Shown: positions 1 to 10,987 of the stretch, piece by piece
Numbering within the stretch: the stretch's first letter is position 1
Layout: every line of letters begins with the position of its first letter
Source of the DNA: Psychroflexus lacisalsi
Lineage (GTDB): Bacteria > Bacteroidota > Bacteroidia > Flavobacteriales > Flavobacteriaceae
Direction: 5' to 3'
DNA: 64,000 nucleotides
Assembly (NCBI RefSeq): GCF_020164495.1
Contig: NZ_JAIQYZ010000006.1
Location: forward strand, 1 to 64,000
Translations under genes and position numbers: made by a program
The notes under the pieces: model-generated
Database searches by the model: none
What the model was told of the DNA's origin: nothing
Seen by the model: the letters and a program-made list of their open reading frames with translations, nothing else

Positions 1-517
1 TAAAACGCCAAAGGAAGCAGTTGGATAAAGAAGTAAAAGCGATTGAGGAAAAGATCCTGTCCTTGGTCAAGGAAGATCAAGAGCAGCAGCTCACCCTCTT
101 AACCTCAGTGCCTGGAATAGGGCAGAAAACGGCCTTGTTTCTGATTGTAATTACCGATGGCTTCTCTAAATTCGAAAAGGCCTCGCAGCTTTGCAGCTAT
201 GTGGGAATAACACCCACTACAAGAGAGTCTGGTAGCAGCGTAAGAGGTAGGGCGAGGATCTGTCTTGCCTCCGACGAGCAGATTGCGAGAGGAAGGCATG
301 AAACAGGAAACTGCGAAATCTACTGTTCTTGTGCGCCTTTAATGCCTGTAAGCACAACAAGGCTTGTAGAGAAATCTATGAGCGTATAGTAAACAAAGGC
401 AAGAGTAAGAAACTAGCGCTGATTGCAGTGGCCAACAAGCTACTAAAACAATGCTTTGCGATAGCCAAATCAGGGCTGCCGTATGATGAAACTTACGTGT
501 CTGTATTGCCGAAGTAA
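1..517 (+). pseudogene. IS110-family transposase, C-terminal remnant, frameshifted
   Basis: The reading frame is open from the window edge (frame of base 3), so the N-terminal catalytic part lies outside or is lost. The stretch reads as the C-terminal Transposase_20 domain of IS110-type enzymes: a helix-hairpin-helix-like segment with VPGIGQKTA (about bases 108-134), then YVGITPTTRESGSS (about 198-240). After RGRAR the frame degenerates. The conserved continuation (RNLLFLCAFNACKHNKACRE) is found in another frame from about base 302, running on to a stop at 515-517. A 122-residue and a 62-residue ORF are therefore pieces of one broken gene. The scrambled part is about 255-301. IS110 elements lack classical terminal inverted repeats and none are seen. 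Family is fairly sure; activity is very unlikely. Confidence 0.8.
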
Positions 518-619
518 AGAGTACAATAGAAAGGAACAAAAAAGTTCAAAGTATCCATTAAAGGAATCTATGAGCCTAGAATAATTATGTCTCAAATTAA
601 TTAAGAAAAGAGTTGTTTT

Positions 620-1546
620 TTACCTCAGTTCTTTGTTGTGCGTTCGTGCTTTCATTTTTCCATCAATGTAATCTTGTTTGTTTTCTTTTTCCAACAGTTC
701 ATTTAAGAGTAGACTAGCAAACCATTCTGAAAATATTTTGGCTCCTTTATAGTTTAGATGTCCTAAATCTCCATATTTTGAATTTGAAAGAGGAAAGTTC
801 GAGAAATCTAGGTATTCAATATCTGCATATCGTGATTTAACTATTTCCATATACTTTTCTTCGTTTTTATAGCCAGAATACTCTTTGTGTTGTGGACTTC
901 TAATCAAAATAATTTTTCTGTCATTTTTTTTACAAAATTCGATTATGTCATCTAGGTAAGACAAGTTAGCTTCAGAAATATTTATTTTAACTGGAATAAC
1001 TGAACTTGCAGTTTGTTTTAAACTTATCATACTATTGATAATTGAGTCTGTTTTATCTCTGTCCAAATATAAATATCCACCTATTTTAGTCGAAAAATTT
1101 AAATCATTCTCAAAAATTCTAGTAGATTTTTTTCTTATAGAAAGAGATAGCGCATTGGTGTAGGCTGAAGGATTGTTTTTAAATAACATTAAATCATCAT
1201 CATTTAATGCACTAAAGTAACCTTTACTAAAAATAGCCCTTATGTTCTTTGACATATTTGCGTGTCTGCTCGCAGTTTTTCGTTTAGTGTTTTCATACAT
1301 TATCAATATGTCTTTGGAAGTAAAGGTATTCGTTCCGTGATTGCTCGCATAATAAGCATAAACCATTATCCATTCTGTTTCTGAAGATGGAAGTTGCTTC
1401 ATTATTACATCTTTAATTGAAGGAACGCTAGTTTCTTCTTCATCGATATCAACAATGTCAGGGGTATTAAGTTGCTTTAAATTATTAGATTGTTCGGGTA
1501 GCTCAGAATTAGCCAATAAGTTTTCTTCAGATAAGTCAACGCCCAT
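620..1546 (-). CDS. Chimeric protein: small N-terminal domain joined to C-terminal half of an SGNH-hydrolase-like protein
   Basis: The 308-codon frame from the first ATG has two unlike parts. Roughly residues 40-115 look like a small helical, possibly DNA-binding domain (PSSETEWIMVYAYYASN, then FTSKDI and KGYFSALNDDD). From about residue 120 to 295 it resembles the distal half of flavobacterial SGNH/GDSL-type proteins, ending in GDLGHLNYKGAKIFSEWF, where Asp and His would be the catalytic pair. The N-terminal half with the Ser motif is missing. Coding sense clearly continues upstream of the ATG for 41 codons to a stop at 1670-1672 (about residues LRIKLKYKSFEIELEGD), but no ATG, GTG or TTG exists there. 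The gene is therefore probably a deletion-made fusion with a lost start. Neighbouring IS debris fits decay. Family naming is by recollection of patterns, not a search. Confidence 0.5.
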   Translation of the reverse strand: MGVDLSEENLLANSELPEQSNNLKQLNTPDIVDIDEEETSVPSIKDVIMKQLPSSETEWIMVYAYYASNHGTNTFTSKDILIMYENTKRKTASRHANMSKNIRAIFSKGYFSALNDDDLMLFKNNPSAYTNALSLSIRKKSTRIFENDLNFSTKIGGYLYLDRDKTDSIINSMISLKQTASSVIPVKINISEANLSYLDDIIEFCKKNDRKIILIRSPQHKEYSGYKNEEKYMEIVKSRYADIEYLDFSNFPLSNSKYGDLGHLNYKGAKIFSEWFASLLLNELLEKENKQDYIDGKMKARTHNKELR

Positions 1547-1692
1547 AACTATATTACCTAGACCATTTTCTTTGATGTCTTTAAATTCAGATTGGACAGT
1601 ATCTTTATCTCCTTCTAATTCAATTTCAAAACTCTTGTATTTCAGTTTAATTCTTAGGTTTCCAATATTTCAATGTATGTTTTTTAAATTAT

Positions 1693-1823
1693 GCCCAACG
1701 GACTTGCATATGTTGCAGTAGCGGTAAAATATACTTGTTTTTTTGATTTATAATTAACTAAGCAAATCAAAAGCGACTTTAGGTGTAAACTTAAGCCGCT
1801 ATTGAACATATGCATGGTTGTGG
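1693..1823. repeat. Imperfect inverted repeat (cassette-like intergenic repeat)
   Basis: Left arm about 1693-1724 contains TGCATATGTT (1705-1714) and TAGCGG (1719-1724). Right arm about 1796-1823 contains CCGCTA (1796-1801) and AACATATGCA (1805-1814), the exact complements in reverse order. The inner spacer is about 70 bp. Arms of the type GCCCAAC...TGCATATGTTnnNNTAGCGG recur between accessory genes in flavobacteria as far as I recall, and could be recombination sites of cassette type; that is inference. No gene lies between the arms. Confidence 0.5.
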
Positions 1824-1837
1824 TTAGTTTTTTAATA

Positions 1838-2452
1838 TCAGTTTTGTTTAATTAACACAATATTATCCATACGCCAAGGTAATGTTGGATCTGGTGCTGG
1901 GCCACTTACATCACGAAAATAGTTCATAGAAATATTAGCTTTTAAGGCTTCTTGCCCATTAATAGTTCTTTTAAATAATCTTAAAGTGCCTATGTGCCCT
2001 TCTAAAGGAACATCATTTATTGATAAGTCTAAGTTTTTTTCTCCATCTACACAATCATCAACAGGTGAGTATCTGCAATTATTATAGATATTGTTGCCTC
2101 TAATACTTGCAGCTCTACCAATACTTGGGTCATTTGCATCAGAAAGCGTGTTTATTTTTTCTACTCTATTTTCTATGTACTGATAGCCACCAATCAACAA
2201 ATCCTCGTAAAAATCGCCGTTAAAATATTGAGTACTTTTTACTAATATTATCTTTAAAGAGGTATTCCCATTGGTATATAACCATGCACCTTCAAAATTA
2301 TTGAGAGTATTATTTACATCTTTATAATATGAATTATCAGGGGCTTTACTTTTAGTAACATTTGCATCTTCCATATTTAATACTGGACTTTGTGCTTTAC
2401 AATTGTAAAAAATTAATCCAATTGCTATTATTGATATTATTTTTTTCATCAC
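1838..2452 (-). CDS. DUF6705-like secreted protein
   Basis: 204 residues. An N-terminal signal peptide (MKKIISIIAIGLIFYN, then CKAQ) suggests export, with cleavage after Ala-Gln or possible lipidation at Cys18, although the -1 Asn is poor for a lipobox. The body has the pattern of the flavobacterial DUF6705 family as I recall it: YYKDVNNTLNNFEGAW near residue 43, LKIILVKS, then DLLIGGYQYIENRVEKINTL around 85-104. The function is unknown. The gene starts 8 bp downstream of the broken JAMM-domain gene, so the two were probably one transcription unit. The ORF is intact while its partner is not. The family call is moderately sure; no function is proposed. Confidence 0.65.
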   Translation of the reverse strand: MMKKIISIIAIGLIFYNCKAQSPVLNMEDANVTKSKAPDNSYYKDVNNTLNNFEGAWLYTNGNTSLKIILVKSTQYFNGDFYEDLLIGGYQYIENRVEKINTLSDANDPSIGRAASIRGNNIYNNCRYSPVDDCVDGEKNLDLSINDVPLEGHIGTLRLFKRTINGQEALKANISMNYFRDVSGPAPDPTLPWRMDNIVLIKQN

Positions 2453-2460
2453 TTTAAGTT

Positions 2461-4133
2461 TTAATTACAAGGGGTTTCGGTTACGGTTTCGTTGTCATTT
2501 TCATCTAACTCTAATTGTTTCCAATTGCTTAAGGTAGCATCTGTGGCTTCATAGAAGGAAATACCGTAATCACCAAAAAGCTCTAAAAAGGTTTTTTCTA
2601 AGTTGCTGCTATTACTATAATCTTCTCTCATTTCTTCCTTAATATATTTTCTTTTTTCATCATCATTATTCCCTTTAGCATTTTGCATATCGGCATCAAT
2701 TTTATCAATAAGGGTTTGAATATTGTCTACTCTTAAAGCATAAGTGATGTTGTTTGGTGCTACAACCATAATAAATACTTCATCATTGAAAACGTCGTAG
2801 GATTCGGTGTGTAGCAATTTAAGAGCTCTTATATCTAGCCAAGAAGGCACTGCAAATTTGCCTTCAGGGTGCGAATGAATTTGGCCTATCCAAGTAGTGG
2901 TATAATTAAAAGGTGATCTTTCATCTGAAGGCCCTTCTTGTAAGCCATCATCATCGGTTACGTTTTTTCTGCCCTCTTCTGACCAAACATTTTTATAGCT
3001 CATAGACCACTCATTGTTACCTGCGCCTAATTTTGTTCTTAATTGGTTGACAACTGGTAATATATCTGAACCTAAACCATCGGTTTGTACTAATCTGTTT
3101 AAGCGTTCACATTTTATATCTTGTAGACACTCTTCTACGGTTCCTCTATCTGCCACACACTCACAAACTTCTTTGCTATTGCCTTGTAAAAGACAAACTT
3201 CATAAGCATCTAATTTACAATCCCCATTTAAATCGCCAGGCGGTGGATTTTCACATTCTTCACCTGGTGGAATAAGTACAGTTATTGGAGTATCGTCAGG
3301 TGATGTGCCATCGCCATTTCCTGAACCACCTCCACCACCCCCTGGATTAGGGTTATTGGTATCGTCCCTTGGATCGGAACCATAATCGGTAGCATCGCAA
3401 TAATAGTAAGGTATTTCATGGTAGCCTGACCACATTGGACTGCTACTAGTACATCCTTGGCAATCATCCCCAGGCATATGACCGCAACCACAGGAATAGG
3501 CTACACTTTCATAAGTTACTATCACTACACCATCACAATTAGTTGGGTAGTAGGGGCTTCCTTGAGGGTCTGGCGGATAGCCACTTCCTGGTTCAGTTGG
3601 GCCACCGCCACCGGATGGTGGTGCATGTGTAATATCATCACAATACCCATTGTTGTAATATTACCTTCGAATACTTGATTTTGATCGTTTAGCCAGTTTT
3701 GGGTTGGTATGTATTGAGTAACAAACATATCAGGTTGTCCGTTCTTGTCCTCAAGAGTAAGATTATAAAAGATACTGCTTTGGTCATTTTCAGAAGTGAT
3801 TCTCATGGTATAAGATTTATAATTACCTAAAGTAACTTCTTTTATGACATCCGTATAAACAGATATACCTAACGTGTCCTTCGTAGTTTTGCCATGTATG
3901 TTTTTTTGTTCTAGTTGCAAGTAAGGGTCAATATTTAACTGAGAAGATAGATTATTAAAAGTTTGTCCTACATTAACTTTGGAAAGTGTTTTTACAGTTG
4001 GTACAAATGCATTATTGTTTTCTTCCAATGATTATTCAACAGCGATGTCTTTTTCGCAAGCATTATTCAAAAGCAAAATTCCAAAAAGCAAGATGCCAAG
4101 TTTGAGATAAGTTACGATTCGTTTTTGTTCCAT
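2461..4133 (-). pseudogene. Lipoprotein with C-terminal JAMM/MPN-like domain, broken by stop codon and frameshift
   Basis: Three open pieces join into one gene of about 555 codons. An ATG at 4131-4133 begins a signal peptide with a lipobox-like LLNNAC, which runs into an in-frame TAA at 4032-4034. The same frame continues (ORF from TTG 4028) to about 3660, where the sense shifts to another frame: the text NNGYCDDITHAPPSGG is read in the frame that ends at 2461. The downstream part has a Gly-Pro-rich linker, a Ca-binding-type loop DLNGDCKLDAYE (about 3187-3235), and a JAMM-like signature, HSH (2869-2877) followed by SWLD (2833-2844), in the H-x-H-x8-S-x-x-D pattern of JAB1/MPN metallopeptidases. 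An upstream catalytic Glu is not assigned. It is probably dead, or the 354-residue distal part may be made alone. Confidence 0.7.
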
Positions 4134-4607
4134 ACCATTTATGGTTTAAAGTTAGTAATTCAAATTTATATTCACTCTATTTATTTTCAAATTGAGAATG
4201 AATAAAACTTAACATTGGGCCAGGTAACTACTTTTCAGTTTGAGTTAAAATTAACCCCAACTCGTTATATGTTTATAAAAAAAACACGCTTATCATTTAT
4301 TTATTAGGGATAAACGTATGTCTTTATAGTTTTTATCAATACTGTTTGGTCTCAAGTTTTCTTTGGTTGATAACCATACACTTTTAAAGGGAATTTGAAT
4401 ACGGTTGAGCGTAAACTTATTTTGTGTCCAGCGTCAATCCGTTCATTCTGGCTTTAAGTTATCTTTCACCCTTCAGTCAAAACTACAAACCAAACTGGGT
4501 CTTAAAAGCTAACTCAACCCATTAAGAAATGTATCGTAAAACATCATTTCAACGCTGGCAAAATCAGAATAAAGCTTTTGTGTAAAAGCCCCTAAAGTCA
4601 AGGCATA
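4134..4607. other. Non-coding interval with a diverged dispersed repeat
   Basis: No convincing gene is seen in about 470 bases. Two blocks match the purH upstream region: TTTAAGTTATCTT (4453-4465 against 15698-15710) and a 24-base block at 4557-4580 that matches 15783-15805 with one gap and few mismatches. Order and orientation are the same in both places, so this looks like an old dispersed intergenic repeat rather than chance. Confidence 0.45.
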
Positions 4608-4639
4608 AAAAAGGTGATTTGTTGCCAAACCACCTTTTT
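4608..4639 (-). terminator. Rho-independent terminator of katG
   Basis: A 9-bp stem AAAAAGGTG (4608-4616) pairs with CACCTTTTT (4631-4639). On the minus strand it is followed by a run of T, 22 bases beyond the katG stop. Confidence 0.75.
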
Positions 4640-4660
4640 CAACTTTATTATAAATCAATA

Positions 4661-7241
<2,581 letters not shown>

Positions 7242-7278
7242 AAAAACCTCTCTACTAAAAAAAAGTAAAGAGGTTTTT
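7242..7278. terminator. Terminator downstream of the Fe-S membrane protein gene
   Basis: AAAAACCTCT (7242-7251) and AGAGGTTTTT (7269-7278) form a 10-bp stem, with T runs on both strands. It lies 26 bases after the stop of the minus-strand gene at 7304. Confidence 0.75.
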
Positions 7279-7303
7279 ATATGATTCAATTTTACTTGAT
7301 TGC

Positions 7304-8890
7304 TTACTTATTCTGATTCACCAAATCCATTAAATCCACATCGTTGCCTAATAAAACTTCTTGAGAATTAATTCTACCAGCTGGTGTATCATTCTCCAAT
7401 TTTAAAACTCCTCGTGGACAAACGGAAGCACAAATTCCGCAGCCAACACAAGAAGATCTAACTATGTTTTCTCCTTTTTGTGCGTAGGCTCTCACATCTA
7501 TTCCCATCTCACAATACGTTGTACAGTTTCCACAAGAAATACATTGACCACCATTGGTCGTAATTCTGAATTTTGAAAATAAGCGCTGTTGAAATCCTAA
7601 AATAGCAGCCATAGGACATCCAAATCTACACCAGACTCTATTCCCAAAAATAGGATAAAACCCCACTCCTACAACTCCAGAGAAGATGGCACCAATTGCA
7701 AAACCATAAGTTGCTCTTAAGGTTTCAGCTTCAAATAAAAAGACCTTATCTATAAGTCCAGAAAAGTGAAGTCCCAGCAAGGAAAGTATAACGACAAAAA
7801 AACCAATCGCCGCATATTTAGCATCGTTTTGCAATTCTTCACGCTTATAGACCATCGTCCAAGTAAAAACAATCGTCAATAAACTAGCTACACTTATCAG
7901 AAAAGCACTACCAGACAACCAATACTTATCAGTATTTAGATATGAATAAACAACCGCAGTCGTCATTATAACAACAAAAACAACAACTGTATGGACTAAC
8001 CAACGCTCCAATTTCCAAGAAGACTGGGATTTGTCGCTCAAATGACGGAAAGAATCTCCAGCAGTTTCTGCTAATCCTCCACAACCACACACCCAAGAAC
8101 AATACCAGCGCTTACCATATTTATAAGTTAAAATGGGAGTGATGATAAGGATAGAAAGAACTCCAAAAATAAGGAGTCCAATACCAACAGTCCCCGAATT
8201 TATAAACTGGTCGACTCTATATTGCTCAAAATTATAATAGTTTAAAGGCCATATGTTGACAAAGTTATAATAGGGTAATGAAAAATTATCTCCATTGAGT
8301 CTTGACATCAGCTCTGGAATTAAAAATGCAAATCCCAATTGGAAAAACATAACTGAAAATGTGCGTAAGCGTTGATAGCGATTATGACGATATTTCCAGA
8401 GGAATTTCACACCAAAACCAACAATAGCTAGGGTATACAAGGTGCCGTAGACAAACCATTGGCTTGCTGCATTCCCACTTATAGCTTTGCTTAACGGATC
8501 AAACAAAGCTATAACCCCTGTGTTTTCTCCATCGCTAATCAATCCTATCCAGCTGGGATAAAAATAAAGCACAATATAAAACCCTGTCAAAGCTAAGCCT
8601 AAAATATAGGCCCAAAATCCCCGATTGGTTAGAGATTTAAAATAAATCCGATCGTTTTTGATACCTTCAGTCTTATGCCCATAACTCACTTTGGAATACC
8701 AAAAAATCCCTGCGAAAACCATGATAAGCGATAAACTCACCCAAACAATTTTAGGCTGAAATTGAATATTGAAACCCGATAAGGTCATTATAAAAATACC
8801 CAACAATCCTAGCGCAGAAGATAGTTTTTGCTGGACGTTTAAAGCTTCTGGCGAATTGCCTGTAACAGACATGTTTACATCTACACTCAT
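7304..8890 (-). CDS. NapH/CcoG-like membrane protein with 4Fe-4S clusters
   Basis: 528 residues. There are at least ten hydrophobic segments, with paired cysteine motifs in the loops (WYCSWVCGCGG about residue 262; RVWCRFGCPMA about 422), as in NapH/CcoG/RdxA-type electron-transfer proteins. The C-terminus has two ferredoxin-type clusters: CISCGNCTTYCEMG and CVGCGICASVCPRG. Its role is inferred to be electron transfer at the inner membrane. The next gene upstream, an FAD pyridine-nucleotide oxidoreductase, ends 2 bp before this start, so the pair could pass electrons from NAD(P)H to the Fe-S protein. No cytochrome oxidase genes are nearby, which argues against a plain CcoG role. The substrate is unknown. 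Confidence 0.8.
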   Translation of the reverse strand: MSVDVNMSVTGNSPEALNVQQKLSSALGLLGIFIMTLSGFNIQFQPKIVWVSLSLIMVFAGIFWYSKVSYGHKTEGIKNDRIYFKSLTNRGFWAYILGLALTGFYIVLYFYPSWIGLISDGENTGVIALFDPLSKAISGNAASQWFVYGTLYTLAIVGFGVKFLWKYRHNRYQRLRTFSVMFFQLGFAFLIPELMSRLNGDNFSLPYYNFVNIWPLNYYNFEQYRVDQFINSGTVGIGLLIFGVLSILIITPILTYKYGKRWYCSWVCGCGGLAETAGDSFRHLSDKSQSSWKLERWLVHTVVVFVVIMTTAVVYSYLNTDKYWLSGSAFLISVASLLTIVFTWTMVYKREELQNDAKYAAIGFFVVILSLLGLHFSGLIDKVFLFEAETLRATYGFAIGAIFSGVVGVGFYPIFGNRVWCRFGCPMAAILGFQQRLFSKFRITTNGGQCISCGNCTTYCEMGIDVRAYAQKGENIVRSSCVGCGICASVCPRGVLKLENDTPAGRINSQEVLLGNDVDLMDLVNQNK

Positions 8891-8892
8891 AA

Positions 8893-10197
8893 TTAGGTTG
8901 TTTTTAGTGTATATTGAAATTTATTTTGAATTTCTTTCTCATAAGACTTAAAAAATTCGGGATCAAAGTTAGCCGACTTCAGGTTTTTAATAACCTCATC
9001 AACTGTAACTTTCTCAGTTAACCATCGGTCAAAAACCTCATGGCGCAGTCGAATGCCAAAAGTATTGATGCCTTTAAAGATCCGTGATTCTTTTTCATAC
9101 TGAATATGAATACACTTTTTACCATCTTCATGTTCCCAGTAAAAATCGGTTTGCCCTTCTTTTGGTTTTGGAAACACCCAGCCGTAAGTCTGATATTCAA
9201 TATCAAAAAATTTGGCCGAGTTAAACCAATGCCCAGGCTTGTATTCCATAGGATTTCCGCAAAGCGTCTGCGCCAAAGTCTCTCCCATCATTCGACCCGT
9301 ATACCAAACGGCTTCAATCGGCGGTCGATTGCCAATCGGCTCCCGCTGCTCGGCGCAATCGCCAATGGCATACACATCTGTTTCACTGGTTTCTAAACTT
9401 CTATTGATCAAAACACCCCGGTTCAAATCAATAGTACTCGATTTCAAAAAACTTATGTTTGGAGAAACGCCAGGCGTTAATCCTACCAAATCACAGTCTA
9501 AAACCTCGCCAGTTTCTTTTATTTTCACTGATTTCACTTTTCCGTTTTCGTCGGTGATGATTTCTTCAAGATTAGTTTCTAGTCGTAAGTCGATATGATG
9601 TTCCCGGATGTGGCGGTCGATTAATTGCGCCTCTTCAGCGGGCAAAACATTATTCCAAAAATGTTTCTCTCTCACTAAAAATGTGACAGGAATATTCCTA
9701 GTGGAAAGCATTTCTGCCAGCTCCACGCCAATTAATCCTCCTCCAACAATGACGGCTCGTTTACAAACTTTATTATTTGGAGCCAATTCTTCTAGCTCTT
9801 CCAAATCTTGTTTATTCACAAGTCCGATGACTCCCTTAGCATCCTGACCTGGCCATCCAAACTTGTTATATTTCGAACCGCAGGCGATGACTAGCTTGTC
9901 ATAAGAAAACACTTCGCCAGACTCAAAAGTTAATTGTTTTTGCTGAGTATCCACATGCTGCACATGCGCTTGCTTTAACTCCAATCTATTTTTTACCCAA
10001 AACTTATCTTCATAAGGCTTTAAATGATTCCACTTCATATGTCCCATATAGACATACATCAGCGCCGTTCTGGAAAAGAAATGTTCACTTTCTGAAGAAA
10101 TCAACGTGATGCGTTTATCGGATAACTTCCGAATGTGCCTCGCCAAAGTCACTCCCGAAATGCCGTTACCAATGATAACAATGTGTTCTTGTTTCAA
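8893..10197 (-). CDS. NAD(P)/FAD-dependent oxidoreductase
   Basis: 434 residues of the class I pyridine nucleotide-disulfide reductase fold, close to rubredoxin/ferredoxin/nitrite reductase-type FAD enzymes. The FAD Rossmann motif is IVIIGNGISGVTLA at residues 5-18, the NAD(P) Rossmann motif is AVIVGGGLIGVELAE near 148-162, and the second FAD motif is VYAIGDCAE near 280. No redox-active CxxC is evident, so it probably passes electrons to an iron-sulfur or flavin partner. The Fe-S membrane protein gene begins 2 bp after its stop. A 119-bp gap separates it from the glycosyltransferase gene upstream, with no terminator seen. Confidence 0.85.
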   Translation of the reverse strand: MKQEHIVIIGNGISGVTLARHIRKLSDKRITLISSESEHFFSRTALMYVYMGHMKWNHLKPYEDKFWVKNRLELKQAHVQHVDTQQKQLTFESGEVFSYDKLVIACGSKYNKFGWPGQDAKGVIGLVNKQDLEELEELAPNNKVCKRAVIVGGGLIGVELAEMLSTRNIPVTFLVREKHFWNNVLPAEEAQLIDRHIREHHIDLRLETNLEEIITDENGKVKSVKIKETGEVLDCDLVGLTPGVSPNISFLKSSTIDLNRGVLINRSLETSETDVYAIGDCAEQREPIGNRPPIEAVWYTGRMMGETLAQTLCGNPMEYKPGHWFNSAKFFDIEYQTYGWVFPKPKEGQTDFYWEHEDGKKCIHIQYEKESRIFKGINTFGIRLRHEVFDRWLTEKVTVDEVIKNLKSANFDPEFFKSYEKEIQNKFQYTLKTT

Positions 10198-10316
10198 ACC
10201 ATTTGGATTTTAATTATAAAGCTAGTCGATATTCCATTTGAATACTTACCAAAGTTCGGTATAAACCAATAATTTTGAGCACAAAACCTTCAGTTGTTTA
10301 TTTTTTTAGCATAAAA

Positions 10317-10982
10317 TTAATACAATTCGTCCGGACTGGCGCCACTCCATTTTTTAAAGTAAATCACCCAAAATAAAAGTTGCAATTTCAAAATACCTTT
10401 TGTTTTAAAACGCCTGGCAGATGTAGAAATCCAGTGCTGAATCACGTCAAAATCGGTGAGCTCGTAAAGTGGCTTTAGGATTTCGTGGTCTTCATAAATC
10501 AAATAATCTTCGTTGTAACCGCCGATTTTTTCAAAAAGAGATTTGGTTACAAACAAACTCTGATCTCCTCCTCTGCAGGATCTGGCTTTAAATTTGGTCA
10601 GCCAGCTGATGAACTTCAGCCAGGGATGTTGACTCCTGAATTTCATTTTAAAACAACCAGCTTCATGTCCTTTATTGACAGATCCAACTATCAATTGGTC
10701 AAAATTCTGAGGTGGGAAGGTATCAATATGCAAAAAATACAGGATTTCTCCATTGGCTTTTGCCGCTCCAAAATTCATTTGTCGTGGTCTTCCTTTAGAG
10801 CTTTTAAACACCTCAACTCCTTCAACAGTTTTAGCGTTTTCAAAAGTAGCATCCGTGCTTCCACCATCGATGACTAAAGTTTCTTTCACCAATCTGGACG
10901 CGCTTATTCTCTTCTGAATTTGATTCAAGTTGGCTTCAATCAATTCAGCTTCATTATAAACAGGGATGATGACACTAATCAT
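10317..10982 (-). CDS. Family 2 glycosyltransferase (TIGR04283-like)
   Basis: 221 residues. The start ISVIIPVYNEAELI and LVIDGGSTDAT (about residues 36-46) are typical of GT-A family 2 glycosyltransferases, and LHIDTFPP supplies the DxD-like site. The short length, SSKGRPRQMNFGA and CRGGDQSLFVTKSLFEKIGGY fit TIGR04283, the small transferases named for selenium/arsenosugar-linked loci. Here there is no arsM, radical-SAM or selenium gene in view, so arsenosugar synthesis is not supported by this window. The DUF547 gene ends 5 bp before its start, and the FAD/Fe-S pair follows, a grouping I recall from flavobacteria. The sugar donor is unknown. Confidence 0.8.
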   Translation of the reverse strand: MISVIIPVYNEAELIEANLNQIQKRISASRLVKETLVIDGGSTDATFENAKTVEGVEVFKSSKGRPRQMNFGAAKANGEILYFLHIDTFPPQNFDQLIVGSVNKGHEAGCFKMKFRSQHPWLKFISWLTKFKARSCRGGDQSLFVTKSLFEKIGGYNEDYLIYEDHEILKPLYELTDFDVIQHWISTSARRFKTKGILKLQLLFWVIYFKKWSGASPDELY

Positions 10983-10987
10983 TCAAC

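Noticed and set aside
1455-1721. 88-residue plus-strand ORF over the chimeric gene start
   Set aside because: It is antisense to the clear coding sense of the minus-strand reading frame that extends to 1669.
10317-10982. Arsenosugar biosynthesis locus
   Set aside because: Only the TIGR04283-type transferase supports it; no arsM, arsS or related genes are present in the window.
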